The notes: a model not told the origin generated them from the letters alone. Numbered from the stretch's first letter, positions 47,934 to 58,918 are shown. The stretch: DNA of 64,000 bases from an uncultured Pseudovibrio sp. (GCA_947496145.1 CANMBS010000003.1:124001-188000); one strand, 5' to 3'. Numbers and translations are program-made.

Positions 47934-48419
47934 TTGGTTATTAAAGCAGGCGATAAACTGCCAACAGCTACGTTTAAGAGCATGAGCACAAATGGACCGG
48001 TCGATGTAAGCAGTGATGAACTGTTTGCAGGTAAAACTGTAGTCCTATTTGCAGTTCCCGGTGCGTTTACCCCAACATGCCACCTAAACCACCTGCCGGG
48101 CTTTGTTGAAAATGCAGATGCCATTAAAGCACAGGGTGTTGATGCAATTGCTGTTGTTTCGGTGAATGACGCATTTGTTATGGATGCCTGGGCGAAAGAC
48201 ACAGGTGCAGGCGATAAAATTCAGTTTCTTGCAGATGGAAGCGCTGAGTTTACCAAAGCCACAGGGTTGGAACTGGACGCCAGCGCATTTGGTATGGGAA
48301 TCCGGTCCAAGCGCTATTCTATGATTGTGAAAGATGGCGTTGTGTCTTCTCTCAATATTGAAGAATCTCCGGGAGAAGCAACCACCTCATCAGCGGCAAA
48401 CATTCTTTCGCAACTGTAA
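47934..48419 (+). CDS. Peroxiredoxin, Prx5 type (TTG start)
   Basis: A 161-residue thiol peroxidase with peroxidatic Cys49 in VPGAFTPTCHLNHLPGF. It begins MVIKAGDKLPTATFK when TTG at 47934 is read as Met; homologues start Met-x-Ile at this point, and a GGGGGAT ribosome binding site lies six bases upstream. It reduces organic peroxides or hydrogen peroxide using glutathione or thioredoxin. An upstream open frame to 47709 appears to be non-coding extension. A bidirectional terminator follows. Confidence 0.9.
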   Translation: MVIKAGDKLPTATFKSMSTNGPVDVSSDELFAGKTVVLFAVPGAFTPTCHLNHLPGFVENADAIKAQGVDAIAVVSVNDAFVMDAWAKDTGAGDKIQFLADGSAEFTKATGLELDASAFGMGIRSKRYSMIVKDGVVSSLNIEESPGEATTSSAANILSQL

Positions 48420-48437
48420 GCTAATATTTTAAACGAC

Positions 48438-48462
48438 AAAGGGGAGCATCACACTCCCCTTT
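48438..48462. terminator. Bidirectional terminator between peroxiredoxin and tldD
   Basis: AAAGGGGAG (48438-48446) and CTCCCCTTT (48454-48462) with a 7-base loop; T-run on the plus strand and A-run upstream. It serves the two converging genes. Confidence 0.8.
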
Positions 48463-48488
48463 TAAACTTGAAAATATTTTGCTAAAGC

Positions 48489-49913
48489 TTAGGTTGCTGT
48501 GCCCCCGATAGTCATTTCATTGATGCGCATGGTTGGCTGACCAACACCAACAGGCACGCCCTGCCCTGCCTTACCACAAGTTCCGATACCCGGGTCCAGT
48601 TTCAGGTCATTGCCGATCATACTGACGCGGGTCAATGCATCCGGGCCGTTTCCGATGAGCATGGCACCTTTCACAGGTGCGCCGATTTTACCATTCTGGA
48701 CCCGATAGGCTTCTGTGCAGGAGAACACAAACTTACCAGAGGTAATATCTACCTGACCACCACCGAAGGAAACAGCGTAGATACCATCTTCAAGACTTTC
48801 GATGATCTCTTTCGGATCGCTATCCCCTGCCTCCATAATTGTATTGGTCATACGTGGAAGCGGTTGATGTGAGAAAGATTCACGGCGACCATTCCCCGTT
48901 GGTTCAACACCCATCAGGCGGGCATTTTGACGATCTTGCATATAGCCGACAAGGATACCATCCTCAATGAGTACTGTGCGGCCCGTTGGGGTACCTTCAT
49001 CATCAACGGACAGAGACCCGCGACGTTTGGCAATGGTGCCATCATCCACGATAGTGACCCCTTTTGCAGCTACTTGCTGCCCCATCAGGCCAGCAAAGGC
49101 AGATGTTTTCTTGCGATTGAAGTCACCTTCCAGACCATGCCCAACGGCCTCGTGAAGCAAAATACCCGGCCAGCCGTTACCGAGAACCACATCAAAGGTT
49201 CCTGCGGGTGCCGGAATAGCTTCCAGATTCACAAGTGCTTGCCGGAGTGCTTCGTCAACGGCCTGCTGCCAGCTTGTCTGGGCGACGAATTCACCAAAAC
49301 CTTCACGTCCACCAGAACCATAGGAGCCGGTTTCCTGCTTATCTCCGTCACCTGCAACAATAGAAACATTCAGGCGGACCAGAGGACGAACATCACGAAT
49401 GCGGTGCCCATCAGCGCGCAGTATATCAACAGTCTTCCAGCTTCCGGCCAGAGAAACCGTTACCTGTTGCACGCGAGGGTCTTTTGCACGGGCATAAGCA
49501 TCAATCTCCTGCAGAAGCTGTACCTTTTCTGCAAAGCTTGGGCTGCCAATCGGGTTTTCATCCGTATAAAGCTTCTGATTGGTGCGAGCTGGCGGTGCAG
49601 CGTAGGTGCCAGAGTGTCCACCTTGTACAGAGGCCACGGCCTCAGCAGCGCGTTTTAGTGCATCTTCAGAGATGTCATCAGAGTGAGCATAGCCTGAAGC
49701 CTCCCCAACAACCGCACGCAGACCAAAGCCCTGTCCGGTGCTGAAACTGGATGACTTCAAACGTCCATTATCAAAAACCAGCCCTTCATTCTGGCTGTAC
49801 TCCAGATAAAGCTCGCCATCATCGGCCCCTTTCAGCGCAGCTGCAGTAATCTGGCGCGCTTTCTCCTCATCCAGTCCTGAGGTCTGGAGAAGGTCAACCG
49901 GTTTATCGCTCAT
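48489..49913 (-). CDS. tldD: Metalloprotease TldD
   Basis: A 474-residue TldD/PmbA peptidase subunit. The zinc motif is in GILLHEAVGHGLEGDFNRKK (HExxxH); GVEPTGNGRRESFSHQPLPRMTNT is also typical. With PmbA (TldE) it forms a heterodimeric peptidase involved in microcin maturation and CcdA degradation in E. coli; a partner is not in this window. It lies near the cox operon, as is usual in alphaproteobacteria. Confidence 0.95.
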   Translation of the reverse strand: MSDKPVDLLQTSGLDEEKARQITAAALKGADDGELYLEYSQNEGLVFDNGRLKSSSFSTGQGFGLRAVVGEASGYAHSDDISEDALKRAAEAVASVQGGHSGTYAAPPARTNQKLYTDENPIGSPSFAEKVQLLQEIDAYARAKDPRVQQVTVSLAGSWKTVDILRADGHRIRDVRPLVRLNVSIVAGDGDKQETGSYGSGGREGFGEFVAQTSWQQAVDEALRQALVNLEAIPAPAGTFDVVLGNGWPGILLHEAVGHGLEGDFNRKKTSAFAGLMGQQVAAKGVTIVDDGTIAKRRGSLSVDDEGTPTGRTVLIEDGILVGYMQDRQNARLMGVEPTGNGRRESFSHQPLPRMTNTIMEAGDSDPKEIIESLEDGIYAVSFGGGQVDITSGKFVFSCTEAYRVQNGKIGAPVKGAMLIGNGPDALTRVSMIGNDLKLDPGIGTCGKAGQGVPVGVGQPTMRINEMTIGGTAT

Positions 49914-50018
49914 GGGTAAAACTCCGAAAATTGGGCCTGCCTTGTTGTGGCGAACAAAGCGTTCAGTTTCAAGGCTCCAAATCCAATAAAAGCGCCATAG
50001 CTCCCAAAGAATTGAAGA

Positions 50019-50624
50019 TCAATGGAGGAATGCCAGCACAAGTCCTGCGCAAACCAGCACGGCACCTGAGATCCTGTCCAGACGAAATTTCGCGGATGGG
50101 GCGGACATCCAACTGCGTGAATATCCACCAGCAACAGCGATAAATCCATCAATCAGTATCGCCATAACAATATAGGTGACGCCCATGAGTGCCAATTGAG
50201 GATCTGGTGCTCTGGAACTATCGATGAATTGAGGAAAGAACGCTGCCATAAACAAAAGAGATTTGGGGTTGGAAAGACCAACAAGGAACCCAAGCCTCAG
50301 ATGGCGACGCCCTTTGCATTCCGTCTCCTCATGACGGCCTGCCTTAAGCCAGCTCGATATCCCTAAGTAGATGAGGTAGGCCGCTCCACCGAGCTGGATT
50401 ATCTCAAAGACATCGGGGTAAGTTTTGACGATCCAAGAGAGCCCTAACACTACAGCTATGATTTGCACTGCCTGAGCCACTGTCATTCCCACCATTACGG
50501 TCAGACCAATTACCGTTCCTTCCCGGGTGGATTTAGCGAGGATCATCATGACATTAGGACCCGGGATTGCCAGCAGGATGAATGTGGCGGCAACAAATCC
50601 GAGGTAGAGATTCATATTCATCAT
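50019..50624 (-). CDS. LysE/RhtB-family exporter, copy 1
   Basis: A 201-residue membrane protein with about six hydrophobic segments, the LAIPGPNVMMILAKSTREG N-terminal PGP signature and the GLSNPKSLLFMAAFFPQFID NPK segment. Exporter of amino acids or homologous small molecules; substrate unknown. It is a tandem paralogue of the gene at 50753, with 128 bases between them. Several ATGs near the start (MMNMN) make the exact first codon uncertain. Confidence 0.88.
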   Translation of the reverse strand: MMNMNLYLGFVAATFILLAIPGPNVMMILAKSTREGTVIGLTVMVGMTVAQAVQIIAVVLGLSWIVKTYPDVFEIIQLGGAAYLIYLGISSWLKAGRHEETECKGRRHLRLGFLVGLSNPKSLLFMAAFFPQFIDSSRAPDPQLALMGVTYIVMAILIDGFIAVAGGYSRSWMSAPSAKFRLDRISGAVLVCAGLVLAFLH

Positions 50625-50752
50625 GGAATTTCACAGGCGCGCTTGTTGATTGCCCAGCCCCACGCCCACAGGTGTTTCAGGCAAACTCAACATGCAGTAC
50701 TTTTCCCACTAAACCCTTGGCAATCTCATGAGGGTTTTATGTAAAGCGAGGA

Positions 50753-51370
50753 TTATCTGAAAATCAGCAGGCCCATAAGAAAGACGCCTGCGGTGAGCAA
50801 TACGCCGCCATTGAACCGCTTAAGCAGATTATGAATACGTGGAGAGCGGATCATGTGTTCAGCAATGCCACCCCCCAACACCAAGGGCAAATCCAGCAGA
50901 GTGGCTATAAAAAGGAAAGTTCCACCAAGAACAAAAAACTGAGGTGCAACGGGTAGTGTGTGTGTGAGAAAATGAGGGTAAAGAGCTGCCAGAAAAATGA
51001 GCGTTTTGGGGTTCGCAATACTGATCGAAAATCCTGTCAGAAAGTCAGACCCTTCTTTACCAGGCTCTACGATACTTTTACTGGCGGCCTGCCATCGACA
51101 TATCCCAAGATAAATCAGATAGCCCGCCCCCAGCACGGTAATTACTTCAAAAATATAGGGGTAGCTCAGGATCAACCACGACAGTCCAAAACTCACTATA
51201 ACAACCTGAATGGCTTCGGCTGTTTTGACTCCAACCAATGTCAGAAAACCCGCTGATACACCAGCAGACGCTGAGCGGGATAAAATGAGCATTTTACTGG
51301 CATCAGGCACGGACATAATCATCAATGTCGTAACAACAAACGTGATATAGACATGCATTGCTATGGGCAT
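50753..51370 (-). CDS. LysE/RhtB-family exporter, copy 2
   Basis: A 205-residue membrane protein paralogous to the preceding gene. The usual PGP of the family reads MSVPDASKMLILSRSASAG here, so the conserved Pro-Gly-Pro is changed to Pro-Asp-Ala, while SIANPKTLIFLAALYPHFL keeps the NPK motif. Substrate is unknown; divergence of the first motif suggests a different specificity from copy 1. It is divergent from the DinB gene. Confidence 0.85.
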   Translation of the reverse strand: MPIAMHVYITFVVTTLMIMSVPDASKMLILSRSASAGVSAGFLTLVGVKTAEAIQVVIVSFGLSWLILSYPYIFEVITVLGAGYLIYLGICRWQAASKSIVEPGKEGSDFLTGFSISIANPKTLIFLAALYPHFLTHTLPVAPQFFVLGGTFLFIATLLDLPLVLGGGIAEHMIRSPRIHNLLKRFNGGVLLTAGVFLMGLLIFR

Positions 51371-51564
51371 GATTCACCTGCAATGGTCCGAACATGTTTT
51401 GGCGGGCCGATGATTTAGCGGCAATCAAACAGAATGAGCTTCTTTAGAAAACACCACATCTAAAATAGGGTCAAAAAACCTTTGCCCCATCAGTACAGTT
51501 TTGAGACAATTCATTGAGATCACGATCTGAAAGCTCTACAGATGTCATGCAATAAGATAATGAG

Positions 51565-52134
51565 ATGATTACACTTCAATACTTTAAAGCGCAGGCGAGA
51601 AACAATGCCTGGGCAAACTATCGGTTGCTTTCCAGCTGCCAAAGCCTTTCAAAAGAAGAGCTGATTGCGGAGCGAACCAGCTTTTTTCCATCTATTTTAA
51701 TGAGCCTGAACCATATTATTGCCGTGGACTGGTTCTACGTGAGCGCTCTGGGATGTCAGCCACTTGGAAATGATGCTTTTGACCCTGAAAATCCATTTGA
51801 AGACATTAGACCACTCGCGGAGGCTCAAAGGAAGAGCGATATCAGGCTAATTGATTTTATTGAGACTGTGAAGCCGACTGATCTCACAAAACTGCATGTT
51901 CTTCGAGACGGCAAGCCTTTGAGTGAGCGAGCAGACAGGATCTTACTGCACCTCTTCCAGCATCAGATCCATCATCGCGGGCAAGTGCATGCCATGCTGA
52001 GCGGGACATTGGTGAAGCCACCGCAACTGGATGAGTTCTTTCTTGGTAACAAGTCAGAACAAGCAGCACGCAAAGATGACTTTGCTGCTCTTGGTTTTTC
52101 TGAGACCGATATCTGGGAGGATTCTGAGAAATAG
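51565..52134 (+). CDS. DinB/DUF664-family four-helix protein
   Basis: A 189-residue DinB-like four-helix bundle: FKAQARNNAWANYRLL at the N-terminus, LNHIIAVDWFYVSALG (first metal His) and LLHLFQHQIHHRGQVHAMLSGT with His residues of the metal site. DinB family members bind metal ions and some act as thiol-dependent transferases; function here unknown. Monocistronic by appearance, divergent from the second exporter and converging with ialB. Confidence 0.87.
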   Translation: MITLQYFKAQARNNAWANYRLLSSCQSLSKEELIAERTSFFPSILMSLNHIIAVDWFYVSALGCQPLGNDAFDPENPFEDIRPLAEAQRKSDIRLIDFIETVKPTDLTKLHVLRDGKPLSERADRILLHLFQHQIHHRGQVHAMLSGTLVKPPQLDEFFLGNKSEQAARKDDFAALGFSETDIWEDSEK

Positions 52135-52230
52135 AAAAATCAGGAAACACCTTTCACTCGCCAAAATGGAAGGGACCGAGGCAGCTGCGTTGCACCGGCC
52201 TTCAACTCATGTTCGGTGAAAAGTGATGGT

Positions 52231-52761
52231 TCACGGAAGAGATGCAATCGCTTCTTTCAAACCGCCCAGAGTGATCGGAATACCGATTCCCTCTTCCGGG
52301 GTTTCAAAAATAATGAAGGTTGCAGTCTGACCAGACGTGAGCTTATCAAGCAAATCCTGCTCCAGCATCGCTTCGGACACGCAGCCGCTTGGTGCAGGCA
52401 GGCAGCGGATGAATGGCATGCGTCCGACATCCTCGCCATCTATCTTCAAGCCAAGCTGCATGGGCAAGAGCACTCCGAGGGGAGCCAGCATACGCAGAAC
52501 TGTTGCCTGTTGATCTGCTGTTTTAAGAATGATTGCTGTCAAACCAACAGTGTCACGTGCCGAGTCGGTCACGCTCTGAATAAGGGCGCACTGCTCTACG
52601 TTGGAGCCCGGAGCCTTCGCACAGCGCTTTTGCCAGTCACCATATTCACCAGCAAGCTCGCCCAGAGACTGCTGTTGTGCGTAGCTTGCGGAAGAAAATC
52701 CTGCGGTACTCGCCAGTGTCATTGCAACTGTTACTGTCAGCCCGCGTAAAAACTGCTTCAA
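52231..52761 (-). CDS. Invasion-associated locus B (IalB)-family protein (TTG start)
   Basis: A 176-residue periplasmic protein with a signal peptide (MKQFLRGLTVTVAMTLASTAGFSSASYA) and the IalB pattern YGDWQKRCAK, CALIQSVTD, LPMQLGLKIDGEDVGRMPFIRCLPAPSGCVSEA. The start is read as TTG at 52761 because GGAGGAAGG lies about four to six bases upstream; a further TTG at 52776 would place that ribosome binding site inside the gene. IalB is linked to erythrocyte invasion in Bartonella, but most alphaproteobacteria carry such proteins with unknown function. It is typical next to the cox operon. Confidence 0.88.
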   Translation of the reverse strand: MKQFLRGLTVTVAMTLASTAGFSSASYAQQQSLGELAGEYGDWQKRCAKAPGSNVEQCALIQSVTDSARDTVGLTAIILKTADQQATVLRMLAPLGVLLPMQLGLKIDGEDVGRMPFIRCLPAPSGCVSEAMLEQDLLDKLTSGQTATFIIFETPEEGIGIPITLGGLKEAIASLP

Positions 52762-53303
52762 AAAACCTTCCTCCAATTCACCGGCTCAGAGTCATTTACT
52801 TTCCAGACTTGCCGACGAGGGATACTTGCCTAAAATAATGGAATACCGCTCCTGACGTCAAAGCGCAAACTGGCATTATTCGCTGTCCACGTAACACAGG
52901 TGCCGCTGGTTCCGACTCATTTTGCTCAGCCCGAGTTAAAGCTTCATTTTGCCAACAAAATGGCCATTCACTGGCGGAATTTGGAAGCAACTGCATAGCG
53001 AACCATAAATGGGCATACGGAAAAGTAACTAGGTGAAAACAGCAGATTTCGCCCAAATTCCATTTGCGCCCCCGGAATTCTTATGTTTTTTGTTTCAATC
53101 ATTGATCAAAGTCAAATTCATCTGCGACCTATAGTCGCTATAACCTAAGGGTAATCGCGTACAGACCCTAAACAGGGTAATATGTCGCAGGTGCTGGCGC
53201 AGGTGTGAGCACAGGTCGGACGGGACCAATTGGGCACCTCACATGCGCAGCAAGAAGAGGATAGTCGCTTTGGCGGCAAAATGAGGGACAGGGAGCGCAA
53301 GAC
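52762..53303. other. Divergent region between ialB and the cox operon
   Basis: A 542-base gap. The right end carries the FNR-type site and -10 element of the cox operon (separate entry) and an unusual short hairpin GCGAC/GTCGC around 53124-53138. The left end must hold the ialB promoter. I see no further gene in between. Confidence 0.5.
53102..53144 (+). promoter_or_regulatory. FNR/FixK-type box and -10 element of the cytochrome oxidase operon
   Basis: TTGATCAAAGTCAA at 53102-53115 matches the FNR/FnrL/FixK consensus TTGAT-N4-ATCAA at 9 of 10 positions. TATAAC at 53139-53144 would place transcription start near 53151, so the box is centred about 41-42 bases upstream, the class II activation position of FNR-type regulators. 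coxB starts about 150 bases further on. Oxygen-dependent control of the oxidase is inferred. Confidence 0.55.
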
Positions 53304-54233
53304 GTGATGAAGCTCTTGAAGCATCACTCGGCGACCGTTTCTGCTATGGTAATGGCAGTAGGGTTGACGGGTCTTATGGTGGGTGCATCCAATGCAGCAC
53401 AGCCAACACCATGGCAGATGGGTATGCAGCCTGCGGCCACGCCAGTGATGGAAGACATTCGCTGGTTTAATGATTTTACATTGAGCATTATGACCGGAGT
53501 TACGATTCTTGTGGCAGTCCTGCTGCTCACCGTAATCTTCCGTTTTCGCAAGAAGGCCAATCCGACGCCCTCTCGCACCTCCCACAATACCATGATTGAG
53601 GTTGTCTGGACCGTTATTCCAATCCTCATTCTGGTGATGATTTCAGTTCCGTCTTTTCGCCTGCTCTTCAAACAACTCGATATTCCTGAGTATGAAATGA
53701 CCATCAAGGCCACTGGTTATCAGTGGTATTGGGGTTACGAGTATGCTGACGAAGGCATGGAAGACGTGGCCTTTGATGCATATATGATCGAAGATGCTGA
53801 GCGTCTTGATATCATTGCGAATAAGGGTCTGACCAACGCAGAACTTCCCCGCCTTCTTGCAACTGACTACAACGTTGTTGTTCCTGTTGATACCACTGTG
53901 CGTGTTCAGGTGACTGCGGCTGATGTGATCCATTCTTTTGCAGTTCCAGCCTTCGGCATTAAAATCGACGCCGTTCCTTTCCGCCTTAATGAGACATGGT
54001 TCCGCGCAGCCAATACCGGCATTTACTATGGCCAGTGTTCTGAGTTGTGCGGTCAACGCCATGCCTTCATGCCAATTGCAATTCAGGTCGTGACCAAAGA
54101 GCAGTACGTCGCATGGGCAGAAGCAGCAAAGTCTGACGTTGACGAAGCCAATACGCTTCTGGCGCAGCTCATTGCTGACGAGAAAAAGGTTGCTGCCACC
54201 GCAGCCACCAACGTGAAGGTTGTGTCCCGTTAA
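53304..54233 (+). CDS. coxB: Cytochrome c oxidase subunit II
   Basis: A 309-residue membrane-anchored subunit carrying the CuA centre that accepts electrons from cytochrome c. It has a signal peptide ending near NAAQPTPWQ, two membrane helices (about 60-80 and 100-120) and a periplasmic cupredoxin domain with CSELCGQRHAFMP: Cys245, Cys249, His253 and Met256 as CuA ligands, plus AADVIHSFAVPAFGIK upstream. First gene of the aa3-type oxidase operon. Confidence 0.97.
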   Translation: MMKLLKHHSATVSAMVMAVGLTGLMVGASNAAQPTPWQMGMQPAATPVMEDIRWFNDFTLSIMTGVTILVAVLLLTVIFRFRKKANPTPSRTSHNTMIEVVWTVIPILILVMISVPSFRLLFKQLDIPEYEMTIKATGYQWYWGYEYADEGMEDVAFDAYMIEDAERLDIIANKGLTNAELPRLLATDYNVVVPVDTTVRVQVTAADVIHSFAVPAFGIKIDAVPFRLNETWFRAANTGIYYGQCSELCGQRHAFMPIAIQVVTKEQYVAWAEAAKSDVDEANTLLAQLIADEKKVAATAATNVKVVSR

Positions 54234-54246
54234 ACGGGACCACTGA

Positions 54247-55908
<1,662 letters not shown>

Positions 55909-55924
55909 GTGGCCTGAAACTTGT

Positions 55925-55946
55925 CGGGGACGTGCTTATGTCCCCG
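55925..55946 (+). other. Intra-operon hairpin between coxA and ctaB
   Basis: CGGGGAC (55925-55931) pairs with GTCCCCG (55940-55946) around an 8-base loop, and is followed by GCCTTTAGG. The T-run is short, so it may be an attenuating or mRNA-stabilising hairpin that adjusts how much of the transcript continues into ctaB. Confidence 0.5.
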
Positions 55947-56026
55947 GCCTTTAGGAAGTTTTTCGGGAAGGAAGCAAAGAACGTCAATCAATGGCGCAGG
56001 CTTCAAAAAGCGACAGAGGTACAAGC

Positions 56027-56959
56027 ATGACAATGCTGGAACAAACACAAGCGCTTCATGAGGACGGAATCGATCTTGGAGGTCGAGGGAGCGTTTCAGA
56101 TTACATCGCTTTGCTTAAACCACGCGTTATGTCTCTGGTTGTGTTCACAGCAGCTGTTGGTCTGGTTATGGCACCGGGCAACCAGCACCCTGTTCTCAGC
56201 TTTATTTCAATTTTGTGCATCGCCATTGGTGGTGGTGCATCGGGTGCCCTCAACATGTGGTGGGATGCAGATATTGATGCCATTATGTCCCGCACAAAAA
56301 AGCGCCCTATTCCCGCCGGGAAAATCACACGGAAAGAAGCTTTTGCCTTCGGCATGGTGCTGTCTTTCGGTTCAGTCCTGACCCTCGGTCTGGTTGCAAA
56401 CTGGGTCGCAGCTGGCCTGCTGGCTTTCACTATTTTCTTTTACGTAGCCATTTACACGATGTGGCTTAAGCGCAACACACCACAAAACATCGTTATTGGC
56501 GGCGCTGCCGGTGCTCTTCCGCCTATGGTTGGTTGGGCTGCGGTTACTGGTGACGTCACTTTGGTGAGCGTTGCGCTCTTCATGATCACCTTCACCTGGA
56601 CACCACCACATTTCTGGGCACTCGCTCTGGTCAAAAACGGGGACTATCAGGAAGCAGGAGTGCCAATGCTGCCGGTTGTGGCAGGTGAAACGGCAACACG
56701 GCATCAGATCTTGTTGTATTCTGTATTACTGCTTCCAGTGGGGATGGCACCGTACTTCCTTGGTTTTGCCAGTCTTTTTTACGGCATCGGCTCTGCAATT
56801 CTGGGATTGATGTTCCTTGGGCATGCGGTTCGGGTGTGGAAGGTGCGTGAAGGAGAAGCAGCGAAGAAGACAGCAATGTCGCTCTTCAAATTTTCCCTGT
56901 TCTACCTGATGCTGATCTTTGCGGGCCTGCTTGCTGAAAGCATGCTGGGACTGGTCTAG
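56027..56959 (+). CDS. ctaB: Protoheme IX farnesyltransferase
   Basis: A 310-residue UbiA-family enzyme with about nine membrane helices that makes heme O from heme B for the oxidase. Prenyl diphosphate binding Asp motifs are in [24 protein letters not shown], and [15 protein letters not shown]-type helices follow. ATG at 55991 is also in frame, but AGAGGT lies seven bases before 56027, which I prefer. It supplies heme for coxA in the same operon. Confidence 0.96.
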   Translation: MTMLEQTQALHEDGIDLGGRGSVSDYIALLKPRVMSLVVFTAAVGLVMAPGNQHPVLSFISILCIAIGGGASGALNMWWDADIDAIMSRTKKRPIPAGKITRKEAFAFGMVLSFGSVLTLGLVANWVAAGLLAFTIFFYVAIYTMWLKRNTPQNIVIGGAAGALPPMVGWAAVTGDVTLVSVALFMITFTWTPPHFWALALVKNGDYQEAGVPMLPVVAGETATRHQILLYSVLLLPVGMAPYFLGFASLFYGIGSAILGLMFLGHAVRVWKVREGEAAKKTAMSLFKFSLFYLMLIFAGLLAESMLGLV

Positions 56960-56979
56960 CGTAAACTGGAGAGAAGAAA

Positions 56980-57135
56980 ATGACTAAAAACAACAGTGTT
57001 CTTTCTGAAGAGCAAACAAAGGTTCGTCGCAGCCGCTCTATTGCGCTTGCAGTTACCCTCGGTGTTCTGGTTCTCCTGTTTTACGTGGTCACAATCGTAA
57101 AGCTGGGTCCCGGTGTTATGGATCGCCCAATGTAA
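56980..57135 (+). CDS. Small CoxF-like membrane protein
   Basis: A 51-residue protein too short for the usual gene calling. It has a charged N-terminus (EEQTKVRRSRS), one membrane helix (IALAVTLGVLVLLFYVVTIV, residues 21-40) and a short tail ending GVMDRPM. Position between ctaB and ctaG and the length match the small CoxF/aa3-oxidase accessory protein reported in alphaproteobacterial cox operons. GAGAGAAG precedes the ATG. Confidence 0.85.
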   Translation: MTKNNSVLSEEQTKVRRSRSIALAVTLGVLVLLFYVVTIVKLGPGVMDRPM

Positions 57136-57144
57136 GAGACCCAC

Positions 57145-57768
57145 ATGAGCAAGCAACAGACCCCAGACCTGAAGCAAAAGAACACGCAACGCAGCAATAC
57201 AATGATTGCGGTGATTTGCGGTGGCGTGTTTTTTGGCATGGTTGGCTTATCTTTTGCTGCGGTTCCTCTTTACCAGTTGTTTTGTCAGGTTACTGGGTAT
57301 GGTGGAACCACACAGAGGGTTGAGGAAGCCTCCAACAGGGTTCTGGATCGTGAGATCATAGTAAGCTTTGATGCTAATGTGGCCCCGGGGCTGGACTGGG
57401 ACTTTAAACCGAAGTTGAAGAAGGTGCGTGTGAAGCTCGGTCAGATGACTGAGATCATGTATGAGGCCAAGAGCCTTGCAGCTCAAATTTCCAAGGGGAC
57501 CTCCACCTTTAATGTCACCCCTTTTGAGGTTGGTGGCTACTTCAATAAGATTGACTGTTTCTGCTTTACTGAGCAACCGCTTGAAGCCGGACAGTCCATA
57601 GATATGCCGGTCGTGTTCTTTATCGACCCGGATCTGGATAAAGATGAGAGCCTGAAAAACATCAAGGAAATCACTTTGTCCTATACTTTCTTTGAGATGC
57701 CGCAGGACGGCGAGGAAGAAACAGCTGCTGTCGTTGCGCCAAGCAATACGGCGACTGACAAGCTTTAG
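57145..57768 (+). CDS. ctaG: Cytochrome c oxidase assembly protein CtaG (Cox11)
   Basis: A 207-residue membrane-anchored copper chaperone. One N-terminal membrane helix is followed by a periplasmic domain with the copper-binding Cys138-Phe-Cys140 in KIDCFCFTEQPLEAGQ and MPVVFFIDPDLDKDESLKNIKEITLSYTFF. It delivers copper to the CuB site of subunit I. It lies after the small coxF-like gene and before coxC. Confidence 0.97.
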   Translation: MSKQQTPDLKQKNTQRSNTMIAVICGGVFFGMVGLSFAAVPLYQLFCQVTGYGGTTQRVEEASNRVLDREIIVSFDANVAPGLDWDFKPKLKKVRVKLGQMTEIMYEAKSLAAQISKGTSTFNVTPFEVGGYFNKIDCFCFTEQPLEAGQSIDMPVVFFIDPDLDKDESLKNIKEITLSYTFFEMPQDGEEETAAVVAPSNTATDKL

Positions 57769-57824
57769 GTTGCAAGACGGTTCTGCCTTGGCAGAAGCAG
57801 CCTTTTTGATATGGGGAGAAAGAT

Positions 57825-58703
57825 ATGGCTGGTACTAAAAACCACGATTATCATATTATTGAGCCAAGTCCATGGCCTTTCATCGGAGCTATAGGTGCTC
57901 TGGTGATGGCAATCGGAGCCATTGCATTCATGCGCATCAGCGATGGTGGCATCGACTTTTCGTTTTTAAGAGATGCCAATGGCAACACCACTTTAGGGTT
58001 TAACTTCAGTGGCTGGGGTATGTTTGCCATCGGACTGGGCGTCGTTCTTTACACTATGTTCATGTGGTGGCGTGACACAGTGAAAGAATCTCGCGAAGGG
58101 TACCACACCCGGGTTGTGTCTTTGCACCTGCGTTACGGTATGCTGCTGTTCATCCTGTCTGAAGTCATGTTCTTTGTGGCCTGGTTCTGGGCATTCTTTG
58201 ATGCTTCTCTTTTTGCTGGCGAAGCTGCTCAATTCGGGCGCGTTGAACACACTGGGGGCGTTTGGCCTCCACAGGGCATTGAGACTTTTGATCCCTGGCA
58301 CCTGCCTCTGCTCAACACTCTGATCCTGCTGCTTTCGGGAACGACAGTAACCTGGGCACACCATGCGCTGGTTCATGGAGATCGTGAAGGACTAAAATGG
58401 GGTCTGATTGCAACCGTGGTTCTGGGTGTGATCTTTACCATTTGTCAGGCCTATGAGTACTCTCATGCAGCCTTCGGCTTTTCTGAGAACATTTATGGTG
58501 CGACTTTCTTCATGGCGACGGGCTTCCATGGCTTCCATGTGATCGTCGGTTCCATATTCCTCGCAGTATGTTTGTTCCGCGCACTTGCTGGTCACTTTAC
58601 CACTACCAAGCACTTCGGTTTTGAAGCAGCTGCATGGTATTGGCACTTTGTGGATGTCGTCTGGTTGTTCCTGTTTGCTGCTGTTTACATCTGGGGTGGT
58701 TAA
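57825..58703 (+). CDS. coxC: Cytochrome c oxidase subunit III
   Basis: A 292-residue protein of seven membrane helices, with [65 protein letters not shown] and [16 protein letters not shown], all typical of subunit III, which stabilises subunit I and its proton uptake. Last oxidase structural gene; a terminator follows, before surf1. Confidence 0.98.
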   Translation: MAGTKNHDYHIIEPSPWPFIGAIGALVMAIGAIAFMRISDGGIDFSFLRDANGNTTLGFNFSGWGMFAIGLGVVLYTMFMWWRDTVKESREGYHTRVVSLHLRYGMLLFILSEVMFFVAWFWAFFDASLFAGEAAQFGRVEHTGGVWPPQGIETFDPWHLPLLNTLILLLSGTTVTWAHHALVHGDREGLKWGLIATVVLGVIFTICQAYEYSHAAFGFSENIYGATFFMATGFHGFHVIVGSIFLAVCLFRALAGHFTTTKHFGFEAAAWYWHFVDVVWLFLFAAVYIWGG

Positions 58704-58760
58704 CTTTTGTAGAAACAGGCAAGCAAACAATCATTTTTGACGGGAATTCCTAGGGAAGAT

Positions 58761-58783
58761 AAGGGCGGCGCAAGCCGCCCTTT
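58761..58783 (+). terminator. Terminator after coxC
   Basis: GGGCGGC (58763-58769), a GCAA tetraloop and GCCGCCC (58774-58780) followed by TTTCT. A strong hairpin; surf1 therefore probably has its own promoter or depends on read-through. Confidence 0.85.
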
Positions 58784-58918
58784 CTATATTTGGACAAAAG
58801 AGAGCAAACCAGAATCACTTGTGTCTTTCAACAAACTGCCGTGACGAAAAAAACAATGGCAGCTGTTCCCAATACTGCATTACTTTGCATTGGATGCTGA
58901 AATACATCATTGCAGGAT

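Noticed and set aside
53145-53585. Minus-strand frame of 146 codons at the start of coxB
   Set aside because: Overlaps coxB and its leader, Cys/His/Arg-rich shadow, no supporting features.
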